64,000 bases of DNA from Alteromonas sp. V450 (GTDB taxonomy: Bacteria; Pseudomonadota; Gammaproteobacteria; Enterobacterales; Alteromonadaceae): positions 1,302,001-1,366,000 of the forward strand of contig NZ_MODU01000004.1 in NCBI RefSeq assembly GCF_001885075.1. The letters are read 5' to 3'. The notes under the pieces are model-generated. The model had not been told where the DNA came from and made no database searches. It worked only from the letters and a program-made list of their open reading frames with translations. Position 1 is the first letter of the stretch, and every line of letters starts with the position of its first letter. Position numbers and translations under genes: made by a program. Shown here one piece after another: positions 10,801 through 18,937 of this stretch.

Positions 10801-10965
10801 TCGCACATTTATGACATCAAATTCAAAATTAGGGAAAACTTGTTTTTGGATACTAAATGCGCCGAATATGCCACCAACTATTAAAAGCCACATTAATAAA
10901 TTAGCAGCGACATTATTGCGTGCAAACCAAGCAATTAAGCCTCTTTGTGTATCAGTGCGACTCAT
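7813..10965 (-). CDS. RND efflux transporter permease subunit
   Basis: The 1050-residue inner-membrane protein has the AcrB/MexB-type layout: one N-terminal transmembrane helix, a large periplasmic porter loop, a bundle of helices containing GIVVDDAI with the paired aspartates of the proton relay, a second periplasmic loop, and a final helix bundle. The family exports drugs, dyes, lipids or other amphiphiles in exchange for protons. Its start overlaps the stop of the adaptor gene by four bases (ATGA), so the two are translationally coupled. No outer-membrane channel gene accompanies them, so a TolC-like protein encoded elsewhere is presumably used. The substrate is not predictable. Confidence 0.93.
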   Translation of the reverse strand: MSRTDTQRGLIAWFARNNVAANLLMWLLIVGGIFGAFSIQKQVFPNFEFDVINVRVPYLGAAPQEVEEGVLLKVEEAIKDLDGIKQINSTAVEGMGTVSIQVEEDYDVQSLLDEVKVQVDAIPTFPGDTEKPVVYRQKMQQDVIWLSVYGDATERELKEFAKALRDDIANLSGISSVQVVGARDYEISVELSEVDLQKYNLTFADVVSRLSQTSIDLPGGSIRTENGDILLRTKGQAYTGWDYSQIVLLTNANGTRVTLGDVAYINDGFIENNQYALFDGKPAVSLRVQAVGDQNALEISEQVNNYVENNRSEFPAHISVDTWGDSSFYLADRLNMMLENMFFGALLVFFVLSLFLKIKLAFWVIVGLPVCFLGTLLVMPLDMVGVSINMLSLFAFILVLGIVVDDAIIMGESAYSEIDKKGHSADNVIAGVKKVAMPATFGVLTTIAAFSPMLMVSGPFGVVWKTIGVVVIVCLVFSLIESKLILPAHLVHMKLKPYDPEKANGFQKFRDFFSEGIKRFINTKYAPFLAKAIRNRYTTVAVFLAMLILTIGLFGGGIVRFVFFPSIPSDFMVASFELEPGSSLEQRDKVLTTLREAMRRMDERVAADTGEGVIKHAIAFDNGNLGGEIFAELTKGETRALTDFEVQEMWREELPEIPGVKSFNINSPGGPGGGSDLSFVFSSGDIVALRAVSEELKDALDTYEGVTDINDTFSGGSEEIQLALKPQADALGITLQQLGQQVRFGFYGAEVQRIQRDDEEIRVMVRYPKTERSSIEHLENMRVRAPNGQDVPFEEVATFVIGKGFDSIIRVDGKRSVTVTGVVDKAVMDPSEITGEIIDNVMPTLLERYPNVEFQLQGNAKEQDDATFSLLQGFFFALFAIYALLAIPLRSYSQPLIIMSVIPFGIVGAIVGHWVLGMAVSVLSICGIIALSGVVVNDSLIMVDFVNRARKEGLSLMEAAISAGTQRFRAIILTSLTTFMGLMPIVFERSLQAQIVIPMAISLAFGILFATVITLLLVPALYLILNDLKNVLKGRKNSQAAGNTEAENAG

Positions 10966-12194
10966 TGTTCGCCTCCAGTTGAAGCTTCACTGACAACAGC
11001 GCCTTCGTCATTGGTATTGTCTTCACTGTCTTTAGAAGAAATCGGAGCATCACCAGGCAATCGGACCTTCATGCCATTAAACGGGTTGGGAACCGCACTT
11101 GTAACAACAAGGGTGCCTTCATCAAGTCCGCCGCGAAGATACACTTTACTGGCAGTTGTGCGCGCTACTTCTACATCCTTTATTTCAATTTCACGCTCAT
11201 CGTTAACTGTTAGCACAGTATTATCTAGTCGAAGATTGTTACGCGGTATAACAAACATTTTTTCAGTTTGACGAGACGTTATCTCAGCTTCGACAAACTG
11301 ACCAAACCTTAAAGGTGCACTATGCGATGCTTGAAGGTTGTACGGATCCTCGACTTCGACAACAGCATAAATAACACGACTTTGGGTGTCTAATACCCCT
11401 TCTGAACGGATAAGCGTGCCTTGCCATGTTCGTTTTACGCCTCCAACATTTGCACTAAGCGCAACAGGTGCACCTTGCTTTGATTGTCCAGCGATGTCTA
11501 CAAACATTAAATCGCTGTCTGTAATCGGAAGCCTCACTTCTGCCGTGTCCGTTGAGTATAGCGTTCCTAAAGTTGCGCCTGTCGTTACGAACTGGCCTAA
11601 ATCAATGTTACGTTCAACCACGATGCCGTTGTAGGGCGCCTTAATTTGCGTTCGAGATAAATTCCGCTTGGCGCGTTCTAGTTTTGCCTCTGCAGCTTTA
11701 ACATTTGCCTGCTCTTTGGCTAGCTGAGGTTTTCGCAGTCCTAATTCTGGTGGCGCGACGTTTCTAACGGATAGCCACTCCTGTTCTGCAACTTTTCCTC
11801 TTGCAATCTCTTCTTGCAACGCGGCTTGCGCTTGCGCGAGTTCGGCTTCGGCTAGTTTTAAATCGGTTCTGTAGTCATCTTGCTCGAGCGTCGCCAGAAT
11901 TTCACCTTTTTTAAACGTACCACCAGCGATAAATGCGTCAGATAAACTGACCAATTGCCCACTTACCTGAGAACTCAGTGCTGTGCTATTTTTCGGTACG
12001 ACATTGCCTTGTGATTTAACAACGAAGCTTACCTCTTCAGCTTTTATGGGCTTAGCATCAACCAAAAATGCGGGGACCTCTACCGGGAGCTGTTCAGGCG
12101 GTTTGCGTGATTTGATCATCACAGCAGCAGCGACGAAAGCGACGATAATAATCAGTAACGGGAGGCCACTCTTAACCAATATGGAGTTTTTCAT
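10962..12194 (-). CDS. RND efflux periplasmic adaptor (membrane fusion protein)
   Basis: The 410-residue protein has an N-terminal membrane anchor (about residues 10-28), a barrel-sandwich/lipoyl half-motif (LVSLSDAFIAGGTFKKGEIL region), an alpha-helical hairpin of about 90 residues rich in Ala, Glu and Lys, and the second lipoyl half with APYNGIVVERNIDLGQ, as in the HlyD/AcrA family. It links the permease encoded next to an outer-membrane channel. It is the first gene of the pair and lies behind a long intergenic region with an 18-bp palindrome, so it is probably controlled by a repressor. The Glu/Asp/Ser-rich C-terminal tail of about 30 residues is unusual and looks disordered. Confidence 0.92.
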   Translation of the reverse strand: MKNSILVKSGLPLLIIIVAFVAAAVMIKSRKPPEQLPVEVPAFLVDAKPIKAEEVSFVVKSQGNVVPKNSTALSSQVSGQLVSLSDAFIAGGTFKKGEILATLEQDDYRTDLKLAEAELAQAQAALQEEIARGKVAEQEWLSVRNVAPPELGLRKPQLAKEQANVKAAEAKLERAKRNLSRTQIKAPYNGIVVERNIDLGQFVTTGATLGTLYSTDTAEVRLPITDSDLMFVDIAGQSKQGAPVALSANVGGVKRTWQGTLIRSEGVLDTQSRVIYAVVEVEDPYNLQASHSAPLRFGQFVEAEITSRQTEKMFVIPRNNLRLDNTVLTVNDEREIEIKDVEVARTTASKVYLRGGLDEGTLVVTSAVPNPFNGMKVRLPGDAPISSKDSEDNTNDEGAVVSEASTGGEQ

Positions 12195-12556
12195 TTACTT
12201 TCCCTGGAACAGCGTGACAGTAGAATTTGGACGCATAGATACAGAAGCGATCCAAATCATTGCCAAGCAAAAATTGTAGTTGTTATGTTCGTTATTTTAT
12301 CGATTTTTATTCATTGAAGCGCTAAGAAGTTTGTTAGATTTTGTGAATGATATGTCATTCATCGCGACTTAACGTTCGGTTAACCTAATATAAAAAAATA
12401 CCAAGAAATTACCAACTTAAGTTTGCCAAATGATTGCTTTTCGATGATTATTTAAACACCTTTAATAAAAAAGGTAATCAATTCGCAGTAGCCGCAAGCG
12501 GTTTAGTTGATTTTGTTCGTTCTGTTTTCAAGTCACATTGATGAATGGGAATACTC
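12195..12556. other. Long AT-rich divergent intergenic region
   Basis: This 362-base stretch separates the RND adaptor from the CBM48-like gene. Apart from the palindrome at 12344-12361 I see several AT-rich segments that may hold promoters for both sides, but no gene and no RNA structure that I can support. Confidence 0.6.
12344..12361. promoter_or_regulatory. 18-bp palindromic operator candidate upstream of the RND operon
   Basis: TGAATGATATGTCATTCA has perfect 7-bp arms around a TATG centre. It lies about 150 bases upstream of the adaptor start codon. The TGAATGA/TCATTCA form is like operators of TetR-family repressors that control RND pumps. No tetR-type gene is present in the window, so the cognate regulator is unknown. 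Confidence 0.45.
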
Positions 12557-12865
12557 ATGAGCCTCAAGAAGCAATATTTAAAGTCTAAACCTTTGTGTAA
12601 AGTCACATTTCGCCTTAATGCAGAAGCAGCGAAAGATGCGCAAAAAGCAGAATTATGTGGCGATTTTACTGACTGGAAATCACAGTCCCTCGATATGAAA
12701 AAATTGAAAAACGGTGATTTCACACTCACCGTAAACCTCGAAAAAGATCGCGACTATCAGTTTCGTTATCTTTTAGATGGAGAGAATTGGGAAAACGATT
12801 GGGAGGCTGATGCGTACATGCCATCTTTTGTAAGCGTAGAGGAGAACTCTGTCGTTCGCGTATAG
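12557..12865 (+). CDS. Small isoamylase early-set / glycogen-binding (CBM48-like) domain protein
   Basis: About 102 residues from the ATG at 12557 (MSLKKQYL); an in-frame ATG at 12545 would add four residues. The later start is preferred because a GGGAA element precedes it. The sequence contains the early-set Ig-like pattern of the AMPK/isoamylase glycogen-binding family: VTFRLNAEA near the start, LCGDFTDWKSQSL with the conserved Trp, and DYQFRYLLDGENWEND. Such stand-alone domains bind alpha-glucans, or may act as subunits of other proteins. No glycogen metabolism genes are nearby. Its role is unknown. Confidence 0.8.
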   Translation: MSLKKQYLKSKPLCKVTFRLNAEAAKDAQKAELCGDFTDWKSQSLDMKKLKNGDFTLTVNLEKDRDYQFRYLLDGENWENDWEADAYMPSFVSVEENSVVRV

Positions 12866-12916
12866 AATATAACGCTACCACAATTTCGCTTAAGAATGCA
12901 TTCATCCTGCTAAACG

Positions 12917-12946
12917 AAAAAAGGCTGCTTTAAACAGCAGCCTTTT
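12917..12946 (-). terminator. Terminator downstream of etfA (possibly bidirectional)
   Basis: AAAGGCTGCT at 12920-12929 pairs with AGCAGCCTTT at 12936-12945. There are A/T runs on both sides, so it can end etfA transcripts and also those of the CBM48-like gene. Confidence 0.8.
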
Positions 12947-12971
12947 AATTTCGATACGATTAGCGACGCAA

Positions 12972-13898
12972 TTAAAGCGAGCCTTCCAGTTCTGGAAGTA
13001 CATCGAACAAGTCGCCTACTAGCCCGTAGTCTGCTACCTGGAAGATTGGTGCTTCTTCATCTTTGTTGATAGCAACAATAACTTTAGAATCTTTCATACC
13101 TGCAAGGTGTTGAATAGCGCCCGAAATACCTACAGCAATGTAGAGTTGAGGCGCAACAATTTTACCGGTTTGACCGACTTGCATGTCATTCGGAACGAAG
13201 CCTGCGTCTACAGCAGCGCGAGACGCACCAATTGCAGCACCTAACTTATCTGCAATACCTTCAAGAAGCTTGAAGTTGTCGCCATTTTGCATACCGCGGC
13301 CACCCGAAATAACCACTTCCGCCGCCGTTAGTTCAGGACGTTCTGACTCGGTAAGTTCAGCCGATACGAAGTCAGACTTATCACTACCTTTCACAACATC
13401 TACAGAAGCAACCTCTGCACTGCCGCCCGTTGATGCAGCGTCAAATGATGCGGCACGAACTGTTATCACTTTTTTCGCATCAGATGATTGTACAGTAGCG
13501 ATAGCGTTACCCGCGTAAATTGGGCGAACAAAAGTATCTTCACTCTCAACGCCAATGATATCAGAGATTTGAGCAACGTCTAAAAGCGCAGCTACGCGAG
13601 GCATGAAGTTTTTGCCGGTAGTGGTTGCTGCAGCAACAACATGGCTGTAATCGCCAGCAAGTTCTACCACTAGGTCAGCCGTATTCTCAGCAAGCTGGTG
13701 CTTGTACGCAGCGTTATCGGCAACCAATACTTTTGAAACACCGTCAATTTGAGATGCTGCTTCAACTACCGCTTGGCAACCTTCACCGGCTACAAGTACG
13801 TGGATATCACCGCCCATTTTCTGTGCGGCATTTACAAGCTTGTGCGTTTCTGTCTTTAAGCTTGTATTATCGTGTTCTGCATATACAAGTACGCTCAT
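12972..13898 (-). CDS. etfA: Electron transfer flavoprotein alpha subunit
   Basis: The 308-residue protein has the usual EtfA length. The C-terminal FAD-binding half is recognisable: [44 protein letters not shown], and [16 protein letters not shown]. With EtfB it accepts electrons from acyl-CoA dehydrogenases and hands them to ETF-ubiquinone oxidoreductase, which is encoded divergently at 15 kb. It overlaps etfB by four bases (ATGA), indicating translational coupling, and is followed by a terminator. Confidence 0.97.
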   Translation of the reverse strand: MSVLVYAEHDNTSLKTETHKLVNAAQKMGGDIHVLVAGEGCQAVVEAASQIDGVSKVLVADNAAYKHQLAENTADLVVELAGDYSHVVAAATTTGKNFMPRVAALLDVAQISDIIGVESEDTFVRPIYAGNAIATVQSSDAKKVITVRAASFDAASTGGSAEVASVDVVKGSDKSDFVSAELTESERPELTAAEVVISGGRGMQNGDNFKLLEGIADKLGAAIGASRAAVDAGFVPNDMQVGQTGKIVAPQLYIAVGISGAIQHLAGMKDSKVIVAINKDEEAPIFQVADYGLVGDLFDVLPELEGSL

Positions 13899-14647
13899 GA
13901 GATCACCTTTGCTTCATTTTTTAACTTGTCTACCAGTTCAGCAACGTCTGCCACTTTGATGCCACCCTCGCGCTGAGGTGGTGGGGTGACTTTTAGCACT
14001 TTTACGTTCGATTCTAATGAAACACCAAAATCTGCCGCTGCTTTTACATCGAGCGGCTTGCGTTTGGCTTTCATGATATTTGGTAATGATGCATAGCGCG
14101 GCTCGTTTAGGCGAAGGTCTGTGGTCACTACTGCCGGAAGCGTCAGAGCAACGGTTTGAAGACCACCATCGATTTCACGAGTTACATTTACTTTTTCGCC
14201 GTCTACGACTACTTCTGATGCAAATGTTCCTTGCGGCATGCCGGTTAACGCAGCAAGCATCTGACCCGTTTGGTTATTGTCAGAGTCAATGCTTTGCTTA
14301 CCAAGGATAACTAGCTGAGGTTGCTCTTCTTCGACAACTTTAGATAGAAGCTTCGCCACTTGAAGCGAATCAAGATTTTGGTCGGTATCAATTTGAATAC
14401 CGCGGTCGGCCCCCAAGGCAAGTGCAGTTCGTATTTGTTCTTGGCAGCTTTTATCACCAATTGAAACAACAACGATTTCTGTGGCTACGCCTTTTTCTTT
14501 AAGACGCACGGCTTCTTCAACCGCAATTTCACAAAAAGGGTTAATCGCCATTTTCGCGTTAGTAAGGTCTACGCCTGTCTCATCGGCCTTTACTCTTACC
14601 TTAACGTTGTAATCGATCGCGCGTTTGACCGGTACAAGTATCTTCAT
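13895..14647 (-). CDS. etfB: Electron transfer flavoprotein beta subunit
   Basis: The 250-residue protein starts [19 protein letters not shown] and contains the EtfB signature region [19 protein letters not shown] near residues 188-206, with the AMP/FAD-contact segments [12 protein letters not shown] and [14 protein letters not shown]. It is the first gene of the etfBA unit. The upstream region shared with the ETF-QO gene carries palindromes likely to coordinate the two units. Confidence 0.97.
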   Translation of the reverse strand: MKILVPVKRAIDYNVKVRVKADETGVDLTNAKMAINPFCEIAVEEAVRLKEKGVATEIVVVSIGDKSCQEQIRTALALGADRGIQIDTDQNLDSLQVAKLLSKVVEEEQPQLVILGKQSIDSDNNQTGQMLAALTGMPQGTFASEVVVDGEKVNVTREIDGGLQTVALTLPAVVTTDLRLNEPRYASLPNIMKAKRKPLDVKAAADFGVSLESNVKVLKVTPPPQREGGIKVADVAELVDKLKNEAKVIS

Positions 14648-14857
14648 ATTTACCTCAATTGTTGAGTTCGTCGGTGACTATTACGTTTCATTAATAATTA
14701 ACTATTAAAAATTAAAAACGTATTACTTCACCACGCTTTTAGAAACTTTAACAATGTACTCTACGTTAAAAATATGCCGTGGAACGTACGTTTTCTATAG
14801 GCTAGCCTCAAAACGACGTTAACACCACGTTTACGAGCGTATATAATGCATCGTCAG

Positions 14858-14873
14858 TTAACGTTAACGTAAA
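14858..14873. promoter_or_regulatory. Candidate operator 1 (LiuR-like palindrome)
   Basis: TTAACGTTAACGTAAA has ACGT repeated in both arms and contains part of the perfect palindrome GTTAACGTTAAC at 14857-14868. It resembles the form I recall for sites of the MerR-family regulator LiuR, which controls branched-chain amino acid and acyl-CoA catabolism. The attribution is unverified. Confidence 0.45.
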
Positions 14874-14894
14874 TTGCCCTGCAATGTACTTACT

Positions 14895-14912
14895 GTTGAC
14901 GTAAACGTCAAC
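14895..14912. promoter_or_regulatory. Candidate operator 2 (LiuR-like palindrome)
   Basis: GTTGACGTAAACGTCAAC has perfect 7-bp arms around a TAAA centre and lies 106 bases before the ETF-QO start codon. It is the strongest of the ACGT palindromes in this region. Proposed regulator class: LiuR-like (inference). Confidence 0.5.
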
Positions 14913-15017
14913 CTGCATTACCTTGCAGGTCGACAATTAATTTACATGTTTTTGACACAAAGCATTATTTGTTTCATCTATAGTGCATTATAAAAATATC
15001 AACAAAAGGAGCCTCCC

Positions 15018-16667
15018 GTGGAACGAGAATCGATGGAGTTTGACGTAGTCATCGTCGGTGCCGGCCCAGCTGGATTATCAACCGCGTGCAAGCTGATGCA
15101 GCTTGCGAATGAAAAAGACCAAGAACTAATGGTTTGTGTGGTCGAAAAAGGCTCCGAAGTAGGTGCGCATATCTTATCAGGTGCCGTATTCGAACCTCGC
15201 GCTATGAATGAACTGTTTCCCGATTGGAAGGAGAAAGGCGCACCACTTAACACACCCGTTACCGAAGACCATATTTATCTGCTAAAAGACGAGGCTTCAT
15301 CGAAGAAATTACCTAATGGTATTACGCCAAAAACCATGCATAACGACGGTAATTATATTGTGTCGATGGGCAACGTGTGTCGATGGTTAGCCGAACAAGC
15401 AGAGCAGCTAGGTGTAGAAGTATTTCCTGGCTTTGCAGCGTCTGATGTTATTTACAATGAGGATGGTAGCGTTGGCGGCGTGCTTACCGGCGACATGGGT
15501 GTGGGCGAAAATGGCGAGCCAAAAGATGGTTACATGCCGGGGATGGAGCTTCGTGCAAAATACACCGTTTTTGCGGAAGGGTGCCGTGGCCACTTAGGCA
15601 AAGAATTGATCTCTCATTTCAAACTTGATGCAGACAGCTCGCCGCAACACTATGCTATTGGCTTTAAAGAAATCTGGGATATCGACCCTGCGAAACATCA
15701 GCCGGGTCTTGTAGTACATAGCGCAGGCTGGCCGTTAGATGACGCCACCGGAGGAAGCTATCTTTACCACGCCGAGGACAATCAAGTTTTCGTCGGGCTC
15801 ATTGTTGACTTAAATTATGACAACCCTTATTTGAGCCCATTTGATGAGTTCCAACGTCTTAAGCATCACCCTGTATTTAAACAATACCTTGAAGGTGGAA
15901 AGCGCGTCTCTTACGGAGCCCGAGCTATTGCCAAAGGTGGTTTCAACTCCCTCCCTAAAATGACGTTTCCAGGTGGGTTATTAGTTGGATGCGACGCGGG
16001 CACGCTTAACTTTGCTAAAATCAAAGGCAATCACACTGCAATGAAATCTGGAATGCTTGCTGCAGAAAGCATTTTTGAGGCCTTATCGGAAAATGCAGAA
16101 GCACCAACGAAAGAATTAACGAGCTTTACTGAGAAATTTAAATCGTCTTGGTTATTTGATGAGTTATTCCGCTCTCGCAATTTTGGCCCTGCTATTCACA
16201 AACTAGGTAATTTCTGGGGCGGAGCGTTTAATACGCTAGAACAAAACTTCTTTAATGGTAATTTGTTTTTTACTTTGAAAGATGAACACAAAGACTACGC
16301 ACAGTTAAAAGAAGCGAAAAATGCCAAAGAAATTAACTATGCAAAGCCAGACGGCGTTTTAAGCTTCGACAAATTATCTTCTGTATTCTTATCAAATACG
16401 AATCATGAAGAAGATCAGCCTTGTCATCTGCAGTTAAAGGACCCGTCAATACCGCTACAAGTGAATCTACCCAAGTATGCCGAGCCAGCGCAGCGTTATT
16501 GCCCAGCTGGCGTTTACGAGGTAATTGAAGAGGAAGGTGAGAAGCGCTTCCAAATTAATGCGCAAAACTGTGTTCATTGTAAAACGTGCGATATTAAAGA
16601 CCCTAGCCAAAACATTCGCTGGGTTGTACCCGAAGGGGCTGGTGGTCCGAATTATCCAAATATGTAA
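15018..16667 (+). CDS. Electron transfer flavoprotein-ubiquinone oxidoreductase (GTG start)
   Basis: The 549-residue protein begins at a GTG preceded by an excellent AAAGGAG ribosome binding site eight bases upstream. An FAD-binding Rossmann motif (VIVGAGPAGLS) opens the protein. The C-terminal 4Fe-4S ferredoxin-like region has a lone Cys in RYCPAGVYEV and the cluster CVHCKTC, and the protein ends with the family-typical WVVPEGAGGPNYPNM. It transfers electrons from reduced ETF to ubiquinone at the inner membrane, completing the route from the acyl-CoA dehydrogenases in this window. It is divergent from etfBA with shared palindromes and is followed by its own terminator. Confidence 0.97.
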   Translation: MERESMEFDVVIVGAGPAGLSTACKLMQLANEKDQELMVCVVEKGSEVGAHILSGAVFEPRAMNELFPDWKEKGAPLNTPVTEDHIYLLKDEASSKKLPNGITPKTMHNDGNYIVSMGNVCRWLAEQAEQLGVEVFPGFAASDVIYNEDGSVGGVLTGDMGVGENGEPKDGYMPGMELRAKYTVFAEGCRGHLGKELISHFKLDADSSPQHYAIGFKEIWDIDPAKHQPGLVVHSAGWPLDDATGGSYLYHAEDNQVFVGLIVDLNYDNPYLSPFDEFQRLKHHPVFKQYLEGGKRVSYGARAIAKGGFNSLPKMTFPGGLLVGCDAGTLNFAKIKGNHTAMKSGMLAAESIFEALSENAEAPTKELTSFTEKFKSSWLFDELFRSRNFGPAIHKLGNFWGGAFNTLEQNFFNGNLFFTLKDEHKDYAQLKEAKNAKEINYAKPDGVLSFDKLSSVFLSNTNHEEDQPCHLQLKDPSIPLQVNLPKYAEPAQRYCPAGVYEVIEEEGEKRFQINAQNCVHCKTCDIKDPSQNIRWVVPEGAGGPNYPNM

Positions 16668-16701
16668 ATTACAGAAAACGTTATTAAACGTATAAATTTC
16701 A

Positions 16702-16728
16702 AAAGCGGGCGTTGCCCGCTTTTTTTTT
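16702..16728 (+). terminator. Terminator of the ETF-QO gene
   Basis: AAAGCGGGC at 16702-16710 pairs with GCCCGCTTT at 16714-16722 across a three-base loop, followed by a T run to 16728. It lies 35 bases after the stop codon. Confidence 0.9.
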
Positions 16729-16785
16729 ATGCTAAGTTTAATTATTATGCCATCAAAATTCAGTACACGTATTTAAGGTTATATT

Positions 16786-17184
16786 ATGAGCGAATTTACA
16801 GATATTTTAACTCATGGAAGACGTTTGCAAGGTGCTGTAAAGGAATTAAGCATTGAAGAACTCGAAACAGTGGTAGAAAAACTAACTAACATTGTCGAAA
16901 AACGAAAAGAAAAAATGCTTGAAGAAGAGAAAGCTAAAAAAGAAAAGTTAGAAAAATTAGCAGCAATTAAAAAACAAATGGAAGATGCCGGTCTAGAAAT
17001 AGAAGATTTTAAGGCATTAAATACAGAAGCTACAAAGAAAACGGGAAAAAAGCGCCCTGTAAAATACAAGCTCGTAGATGAAAATGGTGAAGAGCATCTA
17101 TGGACTGGCATCGGTCGCATGCCTCGAGTTTACAAAGATGCGCTTGACGGCGGCAAAACGCTCGATTCGTTTGCCATCAAATAA
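16786..17184 (+). CDS. H-NS family nucleoid-associated protein
   Basis: The 132-residue protein has a Lys/Glu-rich coiled-coil N-terminal half (residues about 20-70) for oligomerisation. The C-terminal DNA-binding segment contains WTGIGRMPRV, matching the H-NS family W-T-G-x-G-R-x-P minor-groove hook, and ends with the usual GKTLDSFAIK. H-NS proteins silence AT-rich and horizontally acquired DNA. Its stop lies 12 bases before the start of the ybfF-like gene, so the two may be co-transcribed. In enterobacteria seqA occupies the place upstream of ybfF, so an H-NS-type gene here is a notable local difference. Confidence 0.93.
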   Translation: MSEFTDILTHGRRLQGAVKELSIEELETVVEKLTNIVEKRKEKMLEEEKAKKEKLEKLAAIKKQMEDAGLEIEDFKALNTEATKKTGKKRPVKYKLVDENGEEHLWTGIGRMPRVYKDALDGGKTLDSFAIK

Positions 17185-17196
17185 AGCGGATCGAAT

Positions 17197-17973
17197 GTGC
17201 AGTTAAATTATACATTATCAGAAACCGACTTATCGAAGCCATGGCTCGTACTTATTCATGGTCTGTTCGGTAGTGCAGACAACCTTTCAATTGTCAAAAG
17301 GCATTTTGAACCTCGCTTCAACATACTAAGCGTCGATTTACCTGATCACGGCGAATCACCGTGGACGGAAGCGTTTGATATTAGCAGTGCTGCAAACTCA
17401 GTGTTTAATATTTTACAGTCTTTAGACATCAAAAAAACGGCGATTTTGGGGCACTCTCTAGGCGGCAAGGTGGCCATGAGACTGGCGTTATCTCACAGCG
17501 AAGCTATTACCCACTTAATCGTGGCAGATATCGCCCCATCCGCTTACAACCATAGCCACCAAACGGTGTTCGATGGGCTAAATGCGGTACCACTCGATAG
17601 TATAAATAGCAGAAAAGAAGCCGACGCCATTATGGCGGAACATATAAGAGAAGCCGGTGTTCGGCAATTTTTGCTCAAAAGTCTATTTAAAAACGATGAC
17701 GGCAATTGGGCATGGCGATTTAATATTAAAGGCCTCATGAAAAGTTATGAGCATATTATTGACTGGGAAACAACAGACCAAACCTTTACGGGTATTACGT
17801 TGTTTATTAAAGGCGCTGAATCAGACTACATTACGTCGGCCAACCGTCAAGACATTGCCAAATACTTTCCCAATGCCAAAGCTCATATTATTGAAGGTAC
17901 GGGACACTGGCTTCACGCCGAAAAGCCCCGCGCTTTCAATTCGGTGGTAGAACGTACGTTAACCACAGAATAA
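17197..17973 (+). CDS. ybfF: YbfF-type alpha/beta hydrolase (esterase), GTG start
   Basis: The 258-residue protein starts at a GTG 12 bases after the H-NS gene. The HGLFGSADNL oxyanion region near residue 21, the nucleophile elbow GHSLGGKVAMR with Ser about 90, and the C-terminal GTGHWLHAEKP supplying the catalytic His define the fold. YbfF of E. coli is a small cytoplasmic esterase acting on short acyl esters and, in vitro, on acyl-CoA. The ybfF-DUF2788-fldA order is conserved in gammaproteobacteria and supports the name. The natural substrate is unknown. Confidence 0.88.
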   Translation: MQLNYTLSETDLSKPWLVLIHGLFGSADNLSIVKRHFEPRFNILSVDLPDHGESPWTEAFDISSAANSVFNILQSLDIKKTAILGHSLGGKVAMRLALSHSEAITHLIVADIAPSAYNHSHQTVFDGLNAVPLDSINSRKEADAIMAEHIREAGVRQFLLKSLFKNDDGNWAWRFNIKGLMKSYEHIIDWETTDQTFTGITLFIKGAESDYITSANRQDIAKYFPNAKAHIIEGTGHWLHAEKPRAFNSVVERTLTTE

Positions 17974-18117
17974 GTAAAGCAGGCGAGACAAGCTTGTGAA
18001 ACACCCACATTGTCTCGTTTTAAGACATTAACAATTACATTATTTTGAACGTTTAGGACTCTGACACACGTATATACTGTGTTATAGTTGCGCCAGAATT
18101 ATTTAAGTAACAAAACT

Positions 18118-18336
18118 ATGCTTGCAGAAAACTACGAACTCTTTGAAACCATTATGCTATACGGCGGATTGTCGATACTGTTTGTACTAATGGGTTTTGC
18201 GGTTCACGACGTTCTGAAAAAGAATGACGTACCGTTCATTGGGCGTGTGGTGACGTATGGTGTACTTGGGTTAGGCGCGCTTGGCTTCCTAGCTAAAGGC
18301 ATTATCGAATGGTTCTGGTTAAGCACAGGCGTTTAG
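18118..18336 (+). CDS. DUF2788 small membrane protein
   Basis: The gene encodes 72 residues from the ATG at 18118; an upstream in-frame TTG is less likely. Two hydrophobic segments (about residues 13-29 and 45-62) suggest two transmembrane helices, with a conserved VHDVLKKNDVPFIGR loop between them. I recognise the DUF2788 family, which is typically next to fldA in marine gammaproteobacteria. The function is unknown. It lies 26 bases upstream of flavodoxin, so the two are likely co-transcribed. Confidence 0.85.
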   Translation: MLAENYELFETIMLYGGLSILFVLMGFAVHDVLKKNDVPFIGRVVTYGVLGLGALGFLAKGIIEWFWLSTGV

Positions 18337-18362
18337 TACATAACGATTTATAGAGGTTTTAT

Positions 18363-18887
18363 ATGGCAAGCGTTGGCCTATTTTTCGGAAGTGACACGGG
18401 TAACACCGAACATGTTGCGAAAATGATCCAAAAGGAATTGGGTAAACAGCTAATTGATGTAAAAGACATTGCCAAGAGCAGTAAAGAAGACATCGCAGAG
18501 TTTGATTTGCTTATCTTTGGAATACCTACCTGGTACTACGGAGAAGCACAATGCGATTGGGATGACTTTTTCCCTGAGCTTGAACAAATAGATTTTGATG
18601 ACAAACTTGTTGCTATTTTCGGCTGTGGCGATCAAGAAGACTATGCTGAGTACTTCCTTGACGCAATGGGCATGGTGCGCGACATAGTTGAAGCAAAAGG
18701 TGCTATTTTGGTGGGCCAGTGGTCAACAGAAGGTTACGATTTTGAGGCATCTAAGGGTATGGCAGACGACAATCATTTCGTTGGCCTAGGCATTGATGAA
18801 GATCGCCAACCTGAGTTAACAGAATCGCGCGTTAAAGCATGGTGTAAACAGATACACGATGAACTTTGCTTAGCTGAATTAGCATAA
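18363..18887 (+). CDS. fldA: Flavodoxin FldA
   Basis: The 174-residue long-chain flavodoxin has the FMN phosphate-binding loop GSDTGNTE at residues 9-16, the aromatic flavin stack in GIPTWYYGEAQCDWDD near 53-68, and the GCGDQEDYAEYF segment near 86-98. It carries one or two electrons at low potential in place of ferredoxin, particularly under iron limitation. The small DUF2788 gene precedes it, a terminator follows, and fur lies 2.4 kb downstream beyond a chemoreceptor gene. Confidence 0.97.
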   Translation: MASVGLFFGSDTGNTEHVAKMIQKELGKQLIDVKDIAKSSKEDIAEFDLLIFGIPTWYYGEAQCDWDDFFPELEQIDFDDKLVAIFGCGDQEDYAEYFLDAMGMVRDIVEAKGAILVGQWSTEGYDFEASKGMADDNHFVGLGIDEDRQPELTESRVKAWCKQIHDELCLAELA

Positions 18888-18891
18888 ATAA

Positions 18892-18921
18892 AAAAGCCGC
18901 TGACGTAAGCGGCTTTTTTTT
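18892..18921. terminator. Bidirectional terminator between fldA and chemoreceptor gene
   Basis: AAAAGCCGCT at 18892-18901 and AGCGGCTTTT at 18908-18917 form a stem with loop GACGTA. The T run on the plus strand serves fldA, and the A run on the other side gives a T run for the convergent chemoreceptor gene. Confidence 0.88.
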
Positions 18922-18937
18922 CTCATAAATTTACTAG

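Larger units (their letters stand above)
14648..15017. promoter_or_regulatory. Divergent regulatory region etfBA / ETF-QO with repeated ACGT palindromes
   Basis: This 370-base region has no gene but many ACGT-centred repeats: AACGTACGTT at 14783-14792, TTAACGTTAACGTAAA at 14858-14873, and GTTGACGTAAACGTCAAC at 14895-14912. A further inverted repeat, ACCTGCA at 14911-14917 with TGCAGGT at 14924-14930, could form a hairpin. The density of matching half-sites suggests shared control of both divergent units. Confidence 0.6.
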
